Under the pieces are notes generated by a model. The model saw only the letters and a list, made by a program, of their open reading frames with translations, was not told where the DNA came from and searched no databases. Both the position numbers and the translations under genes were made by a program. Shown piece after piece: positions 34,415 through 45,100 of a stretch of DNA of 64,000 nt. Location: NCBI GenBank assembly GCA_022813625.1, contig JAKLMB010000034.1, positions 1 to 64,000 of the forward strand, in the 5' to 3' direction. The stretch's first letter is position 1, and each line of letters starts with the position of its first letter. This DNA comes from Aaosphaeria pasadenensis (lineage: Eukaryota; Ascomycota; Dothideomycetes; Pleosporales).

Positions 34415-34916
34415 ATCGACATAGCCTTGGTAGAGTCAAAACGTAAGGACTGTACGGAGTAAATGTTTCGTTCTATGACAAGCAAAGATACTCCGTACAG
34501 GTTGGCAAGATTCTCAGCTTGAAAGGCTATTGACTCAGCGCAGTTTCTGGAGTAACACTCTGAAGCAGGTTTCGTCGGTTGTGGCATGGGCAAGGATACA
34601 ACAGTGATGGGGCGCGCCCACATGCGGGCAGTGTCATGCAACATGCAGGCCAGGCAAAAGCGCACACTTGGCAGCTGACGCACTTCACCCTGTCCTGTAC
34701 TGCTGCCCAGTTACCGCCCTGATGGGTCATATTCCGATGTTGTTCGCTTCACTTCTGCAACAAGGTGGAGTGAAACAAACAGCAACAAAGATTTCGTTTT
34801 CCTTAATTATCTTCAACTCTACGGAGTTCCTTCTCGAAAGAAGCCTTAAAACTAAAGAGCGCTTACTCCGTACGAAGATAGATCAGGCCGTGCAGACAGT
34901 TCAAAATGAAATTGTA
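34415..34916. other. Intergenic region with TACGGAGTA inverted repeats
   Basis: This 502-bp stretch lies between the start of the RyR/NTPase gene and the 3' end of the HET gene on the same strand. It must carry the promoter of the former. It contains a 12-bp perfect inverted repeat and a further copy of the motif, listed separately. No coding sequence is supported. Confidence 0.5.
34450..34500. repeat. 12-bp perfect inverted repeat CTGTACGGAGTA / TACTCCGTACAG
   Basis: The arms lie at 34450-34461 and 34489-34500 with a 27-bp spacer. A further copy of the right-arm core, TTACTCCGTA, occurs at 34863-34872. The core recurs elsewhere in the window (for example near 9117 and 52547). It could be a terminal motif of a small non-autonomous element or a hairpin. 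Confidence 0.55.
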
Positions 34917-37301
34917 TCAGCCGAGTATGATTTCCTTCCAAACCGGGCCGTCCCCAAGCGCCTCCTCCACGACGTCGTGCTTTCCGATAGAACCAATCGC
35001 AACCCTCTCAGCATACATCGGCCCGTCAGAGCTGTTGATCGACCCCAGTGCAGTTCTGTGGTTTCCGTTGCCCACCCATTCAAGCAGCATAGCCATGTAC
35101 CTCCATCCATTTTCATGGTCCTTCCGCCCGTTCTCAGCCCTCGTATCTCTTCCCTCACAAATGAGGATGAACTCTCTCTCCTGCGAGAGAACATTATTCT
35201 GCAACCAATCTGGCTGCACTCGAATGATTCCAAGTTCGCGTCCACTGCGACCGAAGATTCCCAGGCGGTGGCGTTTGTCCACTGGGCCTCTCTCCTCGTC
35301 GATACTGTGCGGCGCATCAAGCCTAAGGGCAACAGAAACCGTCCAGAACTGTAGATATCCTGACCCACTGAAATTGCTGAGAATGTCCTCGACGTACTCA
35401 GGCGGACTCAGCGATTCAAGAAGTATCATACTTGGCTCAACTTTTGAACAGTCCAGGTTGAAACGTTCGCGAACCCGGGAGCCATAGAAGTTCCTAGTTG
35501 TCTTTGTGCCAGAGTTGGTGTCACTTTTGTGTCGTATAAGACGTCTGCAGCTTGTCGAGTCATGCCCGTCACGTTGGTACCAGATAATCCAGGTCCGCTT
35601 CCGTATCGCTTTCTTTATATCTCCAATGCTCCTGTTATACCAGTCCCACATGTGAGGCCACGACGTACCTACCCAGCCAGACCAAGACCAGCTTGGGGCA
35701 AGTATCGTCAGTTCATCCTTTGACAATCGTCGCGACTGAAGTGACAGGGGTCTCCAGAGTAGGAACCAGTCGAAGTATCTAGTCGGGAGACCATGGCAAA
35801 GTTCGGTGTCAAGCTGCACTGTGAGTTGTCGTGATACCCCCGCGAAGGCGTTATAAACGTCTTTGTCGAAGGACAGAATTCGCTCGGAGTAATTCTGAAT
35901 AAGGCCTTCAAATTCTCCGATATCGCCACCTTCAAAGCCGCTGTAGCGTCGCGTTTGCCGGCCCTTGATTTCGTCAGGAGCTTCGATGAGATGTTCTTCC
36001 CACGCGTCGACGCCCTGGCAGCGAAAGACTACTTTTCCATCGATGAAGGTCAGAGATCTGTTGGCGAAATGTGTTTCTTGATAGCTAGTTGGTGATCAGC
36101 TTTGCAAGGTCATCATGGGTAAGATGATAGTGTAGCCCTACGTCCATCCTCGTTTATTATAAGATCTTCCCTCAACCGAGTCAGCCCATCGAGTTCTGAA
36201 TGCAAGTCTGAAGCCTGGAGCAATCTCTTCGATTGGCTGTCGATACTCGCGAGTGCCGGGATGAAGGCCAGCGATGCCTGCATGCGCATTATCACTGCCG
36301 GCTGTGACAATAACCAAGTCTGCCGCGCTGTAGACAAGATCCATTGCCTTAATTGTCGCGGTCCTCAGTTCATCATCATCCTGGATAATGCACAGGTTGT
36401 CAACCCATAGGTATTCAATGCCAACTTCTTTCGCCACAGTGGTTGCGTCCCTGATTGTCAGTGGTATCTTGTCCTTGAACTCGGGATCCTCTAGTGAACC
36501 CCCCTTTTCAAGCGCTGCAATGTTGGATGTGAGAGCCGTGAAGTGAATTGCTGCGCCCCATACGTAGCTTAGGGCTGCGTAGCGTTTTCCGGGTGGTAAC
36601 CTGGCCACGCATTTGTTTTCCACGTCAATACATCGGAAGTCGGGCACTTCTTCAGTTGGATGAGATCTCTTTAGCTCCTTCAAGATGCGGTTTGTGCGGC
36701 ACGTTTTGCCATGATTCTGGTTGCAGAGAGCTAGCCATCTCCGTGCGACAGCAAAATCGATCTTCTCTTGGTCGTACGGGCGGATGAAGTAGGTCGTAGA
36801 GTCTGTAGGCGAGTCGTTGGCCAGAAGCGTGATCTCAGGGAAGAGATTGAACCTCATTTCTGGATATCCTCCGCTTTGCGTACGCAGATATGGGCGAAGG
36901 ACCCGAACTTCGGGACGACGATTCCATGGCTGTGTAGGGTCAGGCGTCGGACCATTAGTGTTCCAGCTCATTGAAACTGTAAGAGGCTCTCCATTCTCAT
37001 GTGTCGGGATATCTTTACCACTTATTGCCACGAGAACAAGGCGGCATAGAGGGCAATTGGTCTTTCCCTGGATTTCTTCGACTTTTCCAAGGTGAATGTT
37101 CAGTTCATCGGCTCTGTTCCAATCGTTCTCCTCTGGATCTCCTGGCAGAACGACAAAACGGTTCGCGTCCAGATTCAGCGCTGTGCACATGTCACATAGT
37201 TTATCTCCTTGACGTGGGATGGTCTCCGGAACGGGGAGTAGCAGAGGTGCATCGGGATCACCGGATTCGTCGGTCGTCCAGCTGTCTGAATCGGACGCCA
37301 T
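34917..37301 (-). CDS. HET-domain protein (heterokaryon incompatibility type)
   Basis: Two exons, 37301-36142 and 36084-34917, give about 775 aa across a 57-nt GT-AG intron that interrupts the conserved RGWT-YQE junction. The intron matters: without it the frame stops right after RGWT. The N-terminus carries CDMCTALNLD and NCPLCRLVL, a zinc-binding-like Cys pattern common upstream of HET domains. The HET domain follows, with YAALSYVWG at about residue 237 and LWVDNLCIIQDD at about 297, then RGWTYQE. The C-terminal part has the usual variable tail (PSWSWSGW). HET proteins trigger cell death on fusion of unlike strains and are abundant and fast-evolving in ascomycetes. The ATG at 37301 is used. 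It is divergent from another HET gene at 38352. Confidence 0.85.
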
Positions 37302-38351
37302 TTTCACAATTATACCTGTTATATGAAGTTCTAGTGTTCCTGTAACAGATCAATAAGTAGAGATACAAGGCAATTTGGGGGCTGGAAATGCTGATTTCTA
37401 AGTTGGATGAAATTGCCTGTCACATACCTCATATGTACCATTTTTGGACTTTCAGCGCAAAGTCGAGGTCGACCACACTTGACCACCGCTTATGGAGCGT
37501 CCATTGGCGACTGTGGCCAGCCACTGGTCGCTCGCTTTAATGAAGCGACAATCAAGTCGTCGGCGACTGCTGGTCAGCCAACATATGGGATGGAGTGCAG
37601 GGTCGGAAGTTGATTCCCCAAGCAGTAGACAAACGTACCAACCATTGTTTGTGCACCCCATCTTTCAAGCGGGAACCCTGCAGAAAGCAAAGGCGCGTTT
37701 TCTGCATTTAGCTTTACTTGAAACCAGCTTATAAACCAATTCCCTGCTCATTTGAGAACTGGAAAATACTACGAGCAGATAGAAGATGGTATTGCCAATC
37801 CACCTACAGGAGTCTCAATAAGCAATCCAGAGCTAGATGAGGTTCATGAATTGGAAGACTGATTCACAATATCCCGTGCTTTGGATCTAGATGTAGTCTT
37901 TGAGGCATTATTGAACAGCGTAACATTTTCGTAAGTCTATGATCTCGATCCTATACATGCAGAGTGCAGATGTTCTCATGCTGGCACCTCTCGCGTCACA
38001 TTTAGCGAGTATTCAGCTCGCCACACATTTAGTCAAGAGGCTGCAGGTGGTGCCCAATATCGCCGAACGGGTTCACGTAAAGAGGGTGGGCACGTCAGGC
38101 TGAACCCCGCCTAGTGTTCTGTGCTTATTACCGTACATTCGGGAGTGCATTCTCAAGTCTTTCAGGCTGTTATCTGACTACACTACATTCCTGAACAACC
38201 AATTCCGTTATAGAAGAAGTAGGAAGTTCAAGGTGGCTAGTCCGACGTGTCTGCTGTCTGCAGATATGCATAGCATTTCCATTGTATTCCTAGTCACTAT
38301 CTATCCTATATTTCTATCAGAAAGAACCAGCTAGTACGCTCACCAAACAAA
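37302..38351. promoter_or_regulatory. Divergent intergenic region between two HET genes
   Basis: This 1.05-kb gap must contain both promoters. Around 37485-37580 there are several GGCGACTG / CTGGTCGC / CTGGTCAGCCA-like repeats in both orientations. No gene or RNA is supported. Confidence 0.45.
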
Positions 38352-40517
38352 ATGTTTCACGCAAGGTTGAGACCTATTTTGCTGCCTCACAAATCGCCGT
38401 TGTTCCGGTTTGGAACGAAGCACTTCGCGACGTCCCAGCCTCCAACCAAACCACCAAAATTCAGGCGTATAAGAGCTCTGATCAGAAATTGGAAGCTGAT
38501 CGGTCTTTTATATATGGCATTCTTTTTGCCTAACCCTTTTCGGGGTCTCATCTATGATCCGCTAGAGGAACACGGCATCCTAGATGCTATCACTAGAAAC
38601 ACCATATTTCGGATTATTCCAATGCCCGTGTTAAAGAGAGAGCAAAACCAAGCTGCTTCCCAGTCTATCTACCGTGCGCTCACCAAACCAAATGAATTTC
38701 GCCTTATTATTCTCGAACCTGGGGAAACTCTGGACCAGATATCCTGCAAGCTCATTCACGTACCTTTATCCTGGCGCACTCGATATGAGGCTCTATCATA
38801 CAATTGGGGAGATTCCAATAACAGAGCATCCGTGGTATGCGACGGACAGGCCATTTCCGTAACTGCCAATCTCCATTCAGCCCTCCGTGACTTGCGATTC
38901 ACGGATCGCCAGCGCGTACTCTGGGCCGATTGCATATGCATTAATCAGAATGATCTTGAAGAGAAGAGCGCGCAAGTCAAGATGATGGGCCAGATCTATG
39001 CTGGCGCGCGACGCACGGTGATCTGGATTGGCGAAGCATCTGACGATATCAAGGGAGCGTTTTCCACACTCGAGAAATGTTATCCGAGGGTTCTTCTTTA
39101 TTTACCGGTAGCCATGCTATTTGAACTCATGCCAATGTTGCAACCCTTCGTTCCCAAGCAAATTGCTGAACCACATCTCCCAGAATCGGCAGACTGGAAT
39201 GCTGTGAACCGGCTACTTGAACGACCTTGGTTTCAACGTACGTGGATTGTTCAGGAGGTTATTCTATCCAAGTACGCAGTGGTGGTGTGCGGGGCTGAGA
39301 CGATCAATTTTCAGAAGCTTCTCAGTACAGTGCGGGGACTGCGCGGTATCACCACCCATGGTGGAAACAAATTTGACGTGATTGAAGTCAAGAACGAGAA
39401 GATTTTTGCGACCACTAGTGGTATTTACATGATCAATAAGGTTCGTGAGAACTTGAGAAGCGGATACTGGGTGTTTGGACGCAATCGCAAATACACTTCA
39501 ACACTGATAGACATGGTGCACGAAACACGCGCTTTCGAATGTTCCGATCCGAAGGACCGACTTTATGCCATCATCAACGTTACTACCGAAAAGAGCCCAG
39601 TCAAAAGAGGTCTTACTGTAGACTATAGCCTTGAAGTGGGTGAGGTGTACAGAAGATTTGTAGTCTGGGATATCATGAAAAACGGCAGCTTGTCGACCTT
39701 ATCAATCATCTCCGATAAATCGAAGACAGATTACGGATTGCCCTCCTGGGTACCTGATTTCTCCAATGCCAATCATAAATACTTTCTACCCGACTACATG
39801 TTCACTTTCGACGCCATGAAAGCTAAGTGGCTTGGACCGGAGGCACGCATATCATCAGACGGGAAGATTCTTATGCTGAAGGGAAAACGGATCGATTCTG
39901 TGAAAAGGGTCGCGCGCACTCAATATCCAGGGCAGCTATCCAGACTTCCAAATGGAAAATTGAATATGGAAATAGTTGAACGCCAGCGGGAGTGGCTGCG
40001 AGAGTGTATGAGCATTGCTATTGAGGATCACTCTGAGGACGACAAAGCACTCTCCCCATCATTCCAATATTGGAAATCGAGATCGTGGGGTATGTCTAAC
40101 GAGCGCTTCCAGCAATTCTGGCGAACAATGATCTGGGGCCACACTCGTACGGGATCGAAAGCCAGTGCACTATACGGGACATACTTCAGAGCTTATGGCC
40201 AGTTCATACATGCCAATCTGGAGGACAAAAGGGTTTTCAAAAAAGGCGGTATAGCGCAGGAGCTGATCGAGAGTTGCTTTGTCGTCATGCTTACATACCG
40301 AAGATTTTGCTCGACTAGCAACGGGTTAATTGGGTGGATGCCCCGTGAAGCGCAGGTCGGCGATGTGATATGTGTTCTATATGGCGGTCGGGTACCTGTC
40401 GTGCTTCGACCGCGAGACATTGGCTATGAATTTGTTGGAGATGCGTATGTTTTTGGGATGATGAACGGAGAAGCTTTATTGAGTGATGCGCCGGACGAGG
40501 AATTTGCGCTTATTTAA
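38352..40517 (+). CDS. HET-domain protein with N-terminal targeting-like sequence and membrane segment
   Basis: This is a single-exon 721-aa protein. The HET domain starts at about residue 144 (RYEALSYNWGD), with LWADCICINQND at about 190, WIGEASDD and RPWFQRTWIVQEV. These are the standard landmarks of this non-self recognition domain. The first 35 residues are rich in Arg, Lys, Ser and Phe and free of acidic residues, as in a mitochondrial presequence. A hydrophobic stretch (LIGLLYMAFFLPNPF) follows at about 51-65. The C-terminal half has the lineage-variable sequence typical of HET proteins. Localisation to mitochondria or a membrane is an inference from composition only. The gene is intact and divergent from the HET gene at 34917-37301. 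Confidence 0.85.
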   Translation: MFHARLRPILLPHKSPLFRFGTKHFATSQPPTKPPKFRRIRALIRNWKLIGLLYMAFFLPNPFRGLIYDPLEEHGILDAITRNTIFRIIPMPVLKREQNQAASQSIYRALTKPNEFRLIILEPGETLDQISCKLIHVPLSWRTRYEALSYNWGDSNNRASVVCDGQAISVTANLHSALRDLRFTDRQRVLWADCICINQNDLEEKSAQVKMMGQIYAGARRTVIWIGEASDDIKGAFSTLEKCYPRVLLYLPVAMLFELMPMLQPFVPKQIAEPHLPESADWNAVNRLLERPWFQRTWIVQEVILSKYAVVVCGAETINFQKLLSTVRGLRGITTHGGNKFDVIEVKNEKIFATTSGIYMINKVRENLRSGYWVFGRNRKYTSTLIDMVHETRAFECSDPKDRLYAIINVTTEKSPVKRGLTVDYSLEVGEVYRRFVVWDIMKNGSLSTLSIISDKSKTDYGLPSWVPDFSNANHKYFLPDYMFTFDAMKAKWLGPEARISSDGKILMLKGKRIDSVKRVARTQYPGQLSRLPNGKLNMEIVERQREWLRECMSIAIEDHSEDDKALSPSFQYWKSRSWGMSNERFQQFWRTMIWGHTRTGSKASALYGTYFRAYGQFIHANLEDKRVFKKGGIAQELIESCFVVMLTYRRFCSTSNGLIGWMPREAQVGDVICVLYGGRVPVVLRPRDIGYEFVGDAYVFGMMNGEALLSDAPDEEFALI

Positions 40518-42176
40518 GCAGATGATATGTTTGCTGTACTCTGCTGAACGACTACCATGGCATGACGGTTGAGTACCTGGAGTTGATGAATAGATCGACA
40601 GGCTTGGAGGGACTTGGGAGGCAGGCGGAGGTTTGGGGAACACTGGGGAAGCGAGAGGAGACCCCCAGATGGTCGGTCATTTGTTAGCCCGTTCGGCCGT
40701 TCATTTACCCGTTCCGGATTCGCTGGTGGTAGGCCTAGGAGGCATTCTAGTTCGTCCGCTGTGCCTACAATTTATTTACTTCAGCTCCTTGGCTGTCAAA
40801 AAAAAATTCTTGTAATTTCTCTCAAGTAACTTACACTGTTTATTTTATTTTCGAAGGATTTGCCTGACCTGCAGGCATCTACGCGTTTAAACAGTTTTTA
40901 ATAAGTTCGGACGCGTTTGAAAACCAAGCCCTCTCCTGACATCTCAGTTTTATTTGTATGATAAAACTTTACTTCACCTAATATCAAACATAATTTTCCA
41001 ATCACTCCATCGGGTCCATATTGTAAGATATTCTCGTCATTCATTTACAGTCTCGAGGTCACTTCCAACTTCTACAAATGATTCTTCTTTTCCAGCTTCG
41101 TTGTTTCGCTACAACGTAAACCAAAAGTTTAGCTTATATGACTACAATAAGGTGCATGACGTAGGGGACCAACATCTATGGGATGCCATTATGTGGCTAA
41201 AAATGGGCTGGTCGAGCCACAAGCGTCCGAGGATCCATGGCGTTTGTTTTGTCCCCTAGCTATTTCTGAAGACAAGCCAATTAATGAGTGTAGTTTACAG
41301 GGGAGCAATGATGATGCCAAATACCTTTACAATGCAAGAAATTATACGAACTGAGGTCGACCGCTATTTGGATAACGAAGAACTTGGTGAAGACGTCGAA
41401 CCCCGTTAGTCTTCTCCACTCTGAAGGGTGCGTATCATTGATTATCATCTTCGATATCTCTGACGTTGGTTAGGAACACCACTGCCGAACAATCTGGTTC
41501 TCTTTCGAGAACGTATATCGAAATTCTCGCTCGAACCGTCCCGACCTATGTCAATACAACGTACGTGTTCACCAACGAGAATGCCCTTCGAGAATTACTT
41601 AATGATCGACAAACATAGCCCTAAACACACCACTGGATGAATCTTTTGAAGAATATGCAGAAGTAAATACTGCAGAGAAATGGCTTGATGATCATTATTT
41701 TAATTTTACGGTGAAAGATAATGCCGTGGCTGCGTGGATGGTGAGATAGAGGTAGTGTTGACATTTTTGTTGCTGAGGGATTCGTATAAGTCTATCAAAC
41801 AACTGCAGACTCAGTCAATTCACAAGTGCACTTGGATAGAGGAATTCGGTTCAAATCGGAAGAGAAATTAACGATGCGACAAAAATGAAAAAGAAGGTGC
41901 TGGATCGGCCAAGGCTAAAAATACATCTCCGACGTCTAAATACAACACCCTCTCTATATAGGAGCATACATTGCATGATGTATCTGAGCCCTATCGGGAG
42001 TAGAAAATATGCACTACGACATAACGGCGAGCGTAGAGAATTCCTGGAGACTTCATAGTAACATGCTAATTGCTAAGAGATAATAGGCACCTATGTTAAT
42101 CTATCTACCAAAGCAAGTGGGACTAGGCTCACCCACAACGCCCATGGACTCGAGAAAGTATTGAGAAACAGTCTGT
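40518..42176. other. Intergenic region downstream of TcA and HET genes
   Basis: This 1.66-kb stretch between two gene 3' ends contains one weak gene candidate at 41284-41749. Otherwise I see no gene, RNA or repeat. Confidence 0.45.
41284..41749 (+). CDS. Doubtful small gene candidate, unknown function
   Basis: Codon-like stretches follow each other: an ATG-initiated 42-residue acidic segment (41284 to about 41409), then about 45 residues in another frame (LARTVPTYVNTTYVFTNENA, about 41476-41617), then about 30 residues ending at a TAG at 41747-41749 (EKWLDDHYFNF). A possible intron (GTGCGT near 41428 to TAG near 41473) lies between the first two. I cannot join all pieces convincingly and recognise no family. 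It may be a small spliced gene or a decayed one. Confidence 0.2.
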
Positions 42177-45100
42177 TTAGGTGGTAGGGGCGATTGGTGG
42201 CCATATCGCAGCGTAGTGCGCTACAAGCATAATCTCATCTACAGCTTCACGGAGAACCAGGCCTCCGTCATCCAACCATGTCGTTATAATGAACACGCCC
42301 GGGGAATGATCCAGTGTCTTCGCGCCCCGAAGCACGCCTTTCCATTCAATCAGCTCCAACGGTGGATTTGGCTCACCTTCCGGTGCGTCTTCTCCGACTA
42401 TCGCAAACTTGACCGCGGCGGCCCCATGTGTAGATTTCAAAAACTTCTCCTTGACTCTGATAAAAACCTCGATTCGGAAGATGTTGAGGCTTTTTGCAAG
42501 TCTAAACATGAAGGGGAATCGCGTTGTAAGAATGGGCAGTCTCGCCTCTTGCGTTGTAGCCCCTTGGCCCGAGGGTGCCTGCCAGAGTCGATGCCATGCG
42601 TCGGGAAACTCATGACGAAGGCTGAAGAAGCGAGCCAGGCCGGTTTGGCTCTCTGCAATCGCGATGGAATCGAGCGTCTTTGCTTTCAATTCGCTAATGG
42701 CTTGGGAGCGGAGAGGCTCGCCTGCCTCCCGCGCTGTGTACTTGAAATGGAGTATAACGTCGGTGATTGTCTGGAAGTCTATCTGTGCCATGGTTGCCGG
42801 GCCGAGCTGTAGTCTCCACGAGCTTATCACGCCAGTTCGCTCAAATGGGAGAAAGCGCTCATCGCGGAGATTGGTCTCGAAGAGTCCCGAGTCGTTTTGA
42901 CCAGTGGATGTGACAATGGACTGTGATGGAGCATAGAAGTCTCGGAACCGTGTATCATTGTCACGCCTCCCATACTTCCCATTCGACAGTGTGGCTCCGA
43001 CGCGGACCGACGATTTCAGGAGCGTTAACGTTGAGCTGAAGCTCGAATGCGGCCCAACAACGCAAGGGACCGTTACTCCCACGGTCCGGATTCTGCGAAA
43101 ATAGTGGCCCGGATAGTCGAGGTCAAACAAAGCTTCTGGGACTCCGAAGAAGCATTCGCCCGTTTCCTTGAGCTGAATCAGTGCAACTGGGTCAAGCTGG
43201 ACAAGTGATATGGCCTTTGTGATTTCGTATTCCCGTCTATCCTGGTCCAGGTACGACAGCTCCATTCTCTTGAGGTCGTAGGCGAGCTTCTCACCAGCCA
43301 ATAAGCCCTTCTTCATGCTATCCCAGTACCCAAACTGGACGAAATCTGCCTTTGGCAAACCTAACTCGAATGCATAGGCTCTCTCGGCGCGTTTGGAAAT
43401 GTCATATGCCATTTGGTACGATTGAAAGTATAGCGTCGAGAGTTGGCCAATCATCCAGTCATAGAGCTCGACGTTGTTGAACTTGCTCTCCAAGTAGTCT
43501 CGGATTTCTTTTGCATTCTCTTGCTGCAAGTCGTGGTTGGACAGCTCTTGGGTGCTAATCTCGAGTCGCACCGATGCTCCTGCGATTTGTTTATCAAATT
43601 GGTCGAGCTCTTTGCTCGCCAAACGCTTCTGAAGATCCCAGTCGTCTTTCCGTCGCCAATGACTTCCCATGGTCGCAGCCATGCCGGCACCTTTGCTAAG
43701 AAGCCCAGCCGAGCGAGACAAAAATGCGCCAAAGTATGATGCCGAGTACGAGAGATTTGCGCCGCCGTAGGTAACACCTACTGACGTCGGAGCGCCGACC
43801 TTAATTTCCGGAATGAGAGCCAGCGATGCCGCGACAGGTTGTGTAGCTGCCTCAATGATTTGAAGAACAAGCGCGAGGCCTTCCATTGACATGTGCGCAA
43901 TTTCCCAGGGATTCATGAAGGCAATGGTGTTGTAGTAATTGAATCGTTCTTGAACGACGGATTTCCCATTTCCCACGGCGCTCAGTGCTTCGGAGGCCTC
44001 CTGGATGCTCTTTTCCTTAATTTTCCGAACGGCTTCCAGTGTCGTTATCTCGTGACTTGCGCGCAAAAGGGCAAGTGATTCAGCGTCCCGCTTCTCTAGG
44101 GCCGTCAAAAGTACCGATCCGAGGCCTCTCAGTTCGTTGCACACTTCATTCGCCTTGGCATTCATGATTGTAAACTTGTAATACGGCAATGAAGCATCCA
44201 GATCACTTAAGACGCTCCCTAAATCGACACCTGCAGCTGAAGCCTTAACCAATAGCATTGGATCAATGGGTGGCTCGAAGAGTGCTAGCTCACGGACGAT
44301 ACCCTGGAGGTTCATGCAATTGCGAATCTTGAAGAGCCTATCCGATACAATGTCCCAGTAGCCCAATAGCTTCGAATTTTTGGGTACACAAAAGTACAAA
44401 ATGTTAGAGCTGGCGACTTGCGGTTGATACTTTGTTGGGCGAATGGAGACTTTGTTACTTGGGGCAGCAGGGACGAGCTCCTCGATCTGGACAAGAGCGT
44501 TGGAGAAGCTGTCCAACTTATCTTCCAGAGTGTTAAATGTTTGAACTCGCGGTTTCGCGCGAGGAGCGATTTCGGATGGCCTCTCCCCAAGAATCTCGGC
44601 AGCTAGAATGAAGAGCTGCGTGGCCTCGTTGATGGACTCGATTGTGTCTTGACGGAAGAGATGATCGCCCCATGCGATTAGATTGTCTAGATACTTCATC
44701 ACAACCGCTTTCTGGAAGGCCGTTGTGCGGGTTCGTGCTACAAGATAGGGATTGAAGGGGTCCTTCCGCCATCTTTTGACTGCTTCTTCCATGGCCTCTA
44801 GACGCTTCCTCAAGTCTGCCGACAACGCAGCTAGCTCCTGTGGATTTCCTCGTTTTGCCAGGAAGCGCATGAGATTCTGGATAGTTTCCTCGGCATATTG
44901 CGGATCTTCCGTCTCGAAAAAGGTCTTCATTCGCCAGTAACGCATAGGCGATTTGAGATTAGAAGTGTCTGTCGGATCGAAAATATAGTGAAACCACTTT
45001 TGCGCTTCCTGAAACCTCTGGTTTTGACTCAATCGCTCCGCAATAAGAATGGGGATGTGGAAGAAAAGTTCCCAATTGTACTGCGACATGCTTCCCCCCA

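Noticed and set aside
34668..35487. Two open frames on the plus strand
   Set aside because: They lie antisense to the C-terminal part of the HET gene, which has a continuous frame, a splice junction and family motifs on the minus strand.
36085..36141. Premature stop in the HET gene after RGWT
   Set aside because: A 57-nt GT-AG intron removes it and restores the conserved RGWTYQE junction and a continuous C-terminal frame.
42216..42812. Open frame on the plus strand inside the TcA gene
   Set aside because: It is antisense to conserved TcA coding sequence, has no recognisable domain, and is one of many shadows expected opposite a 9.9-kb gene.
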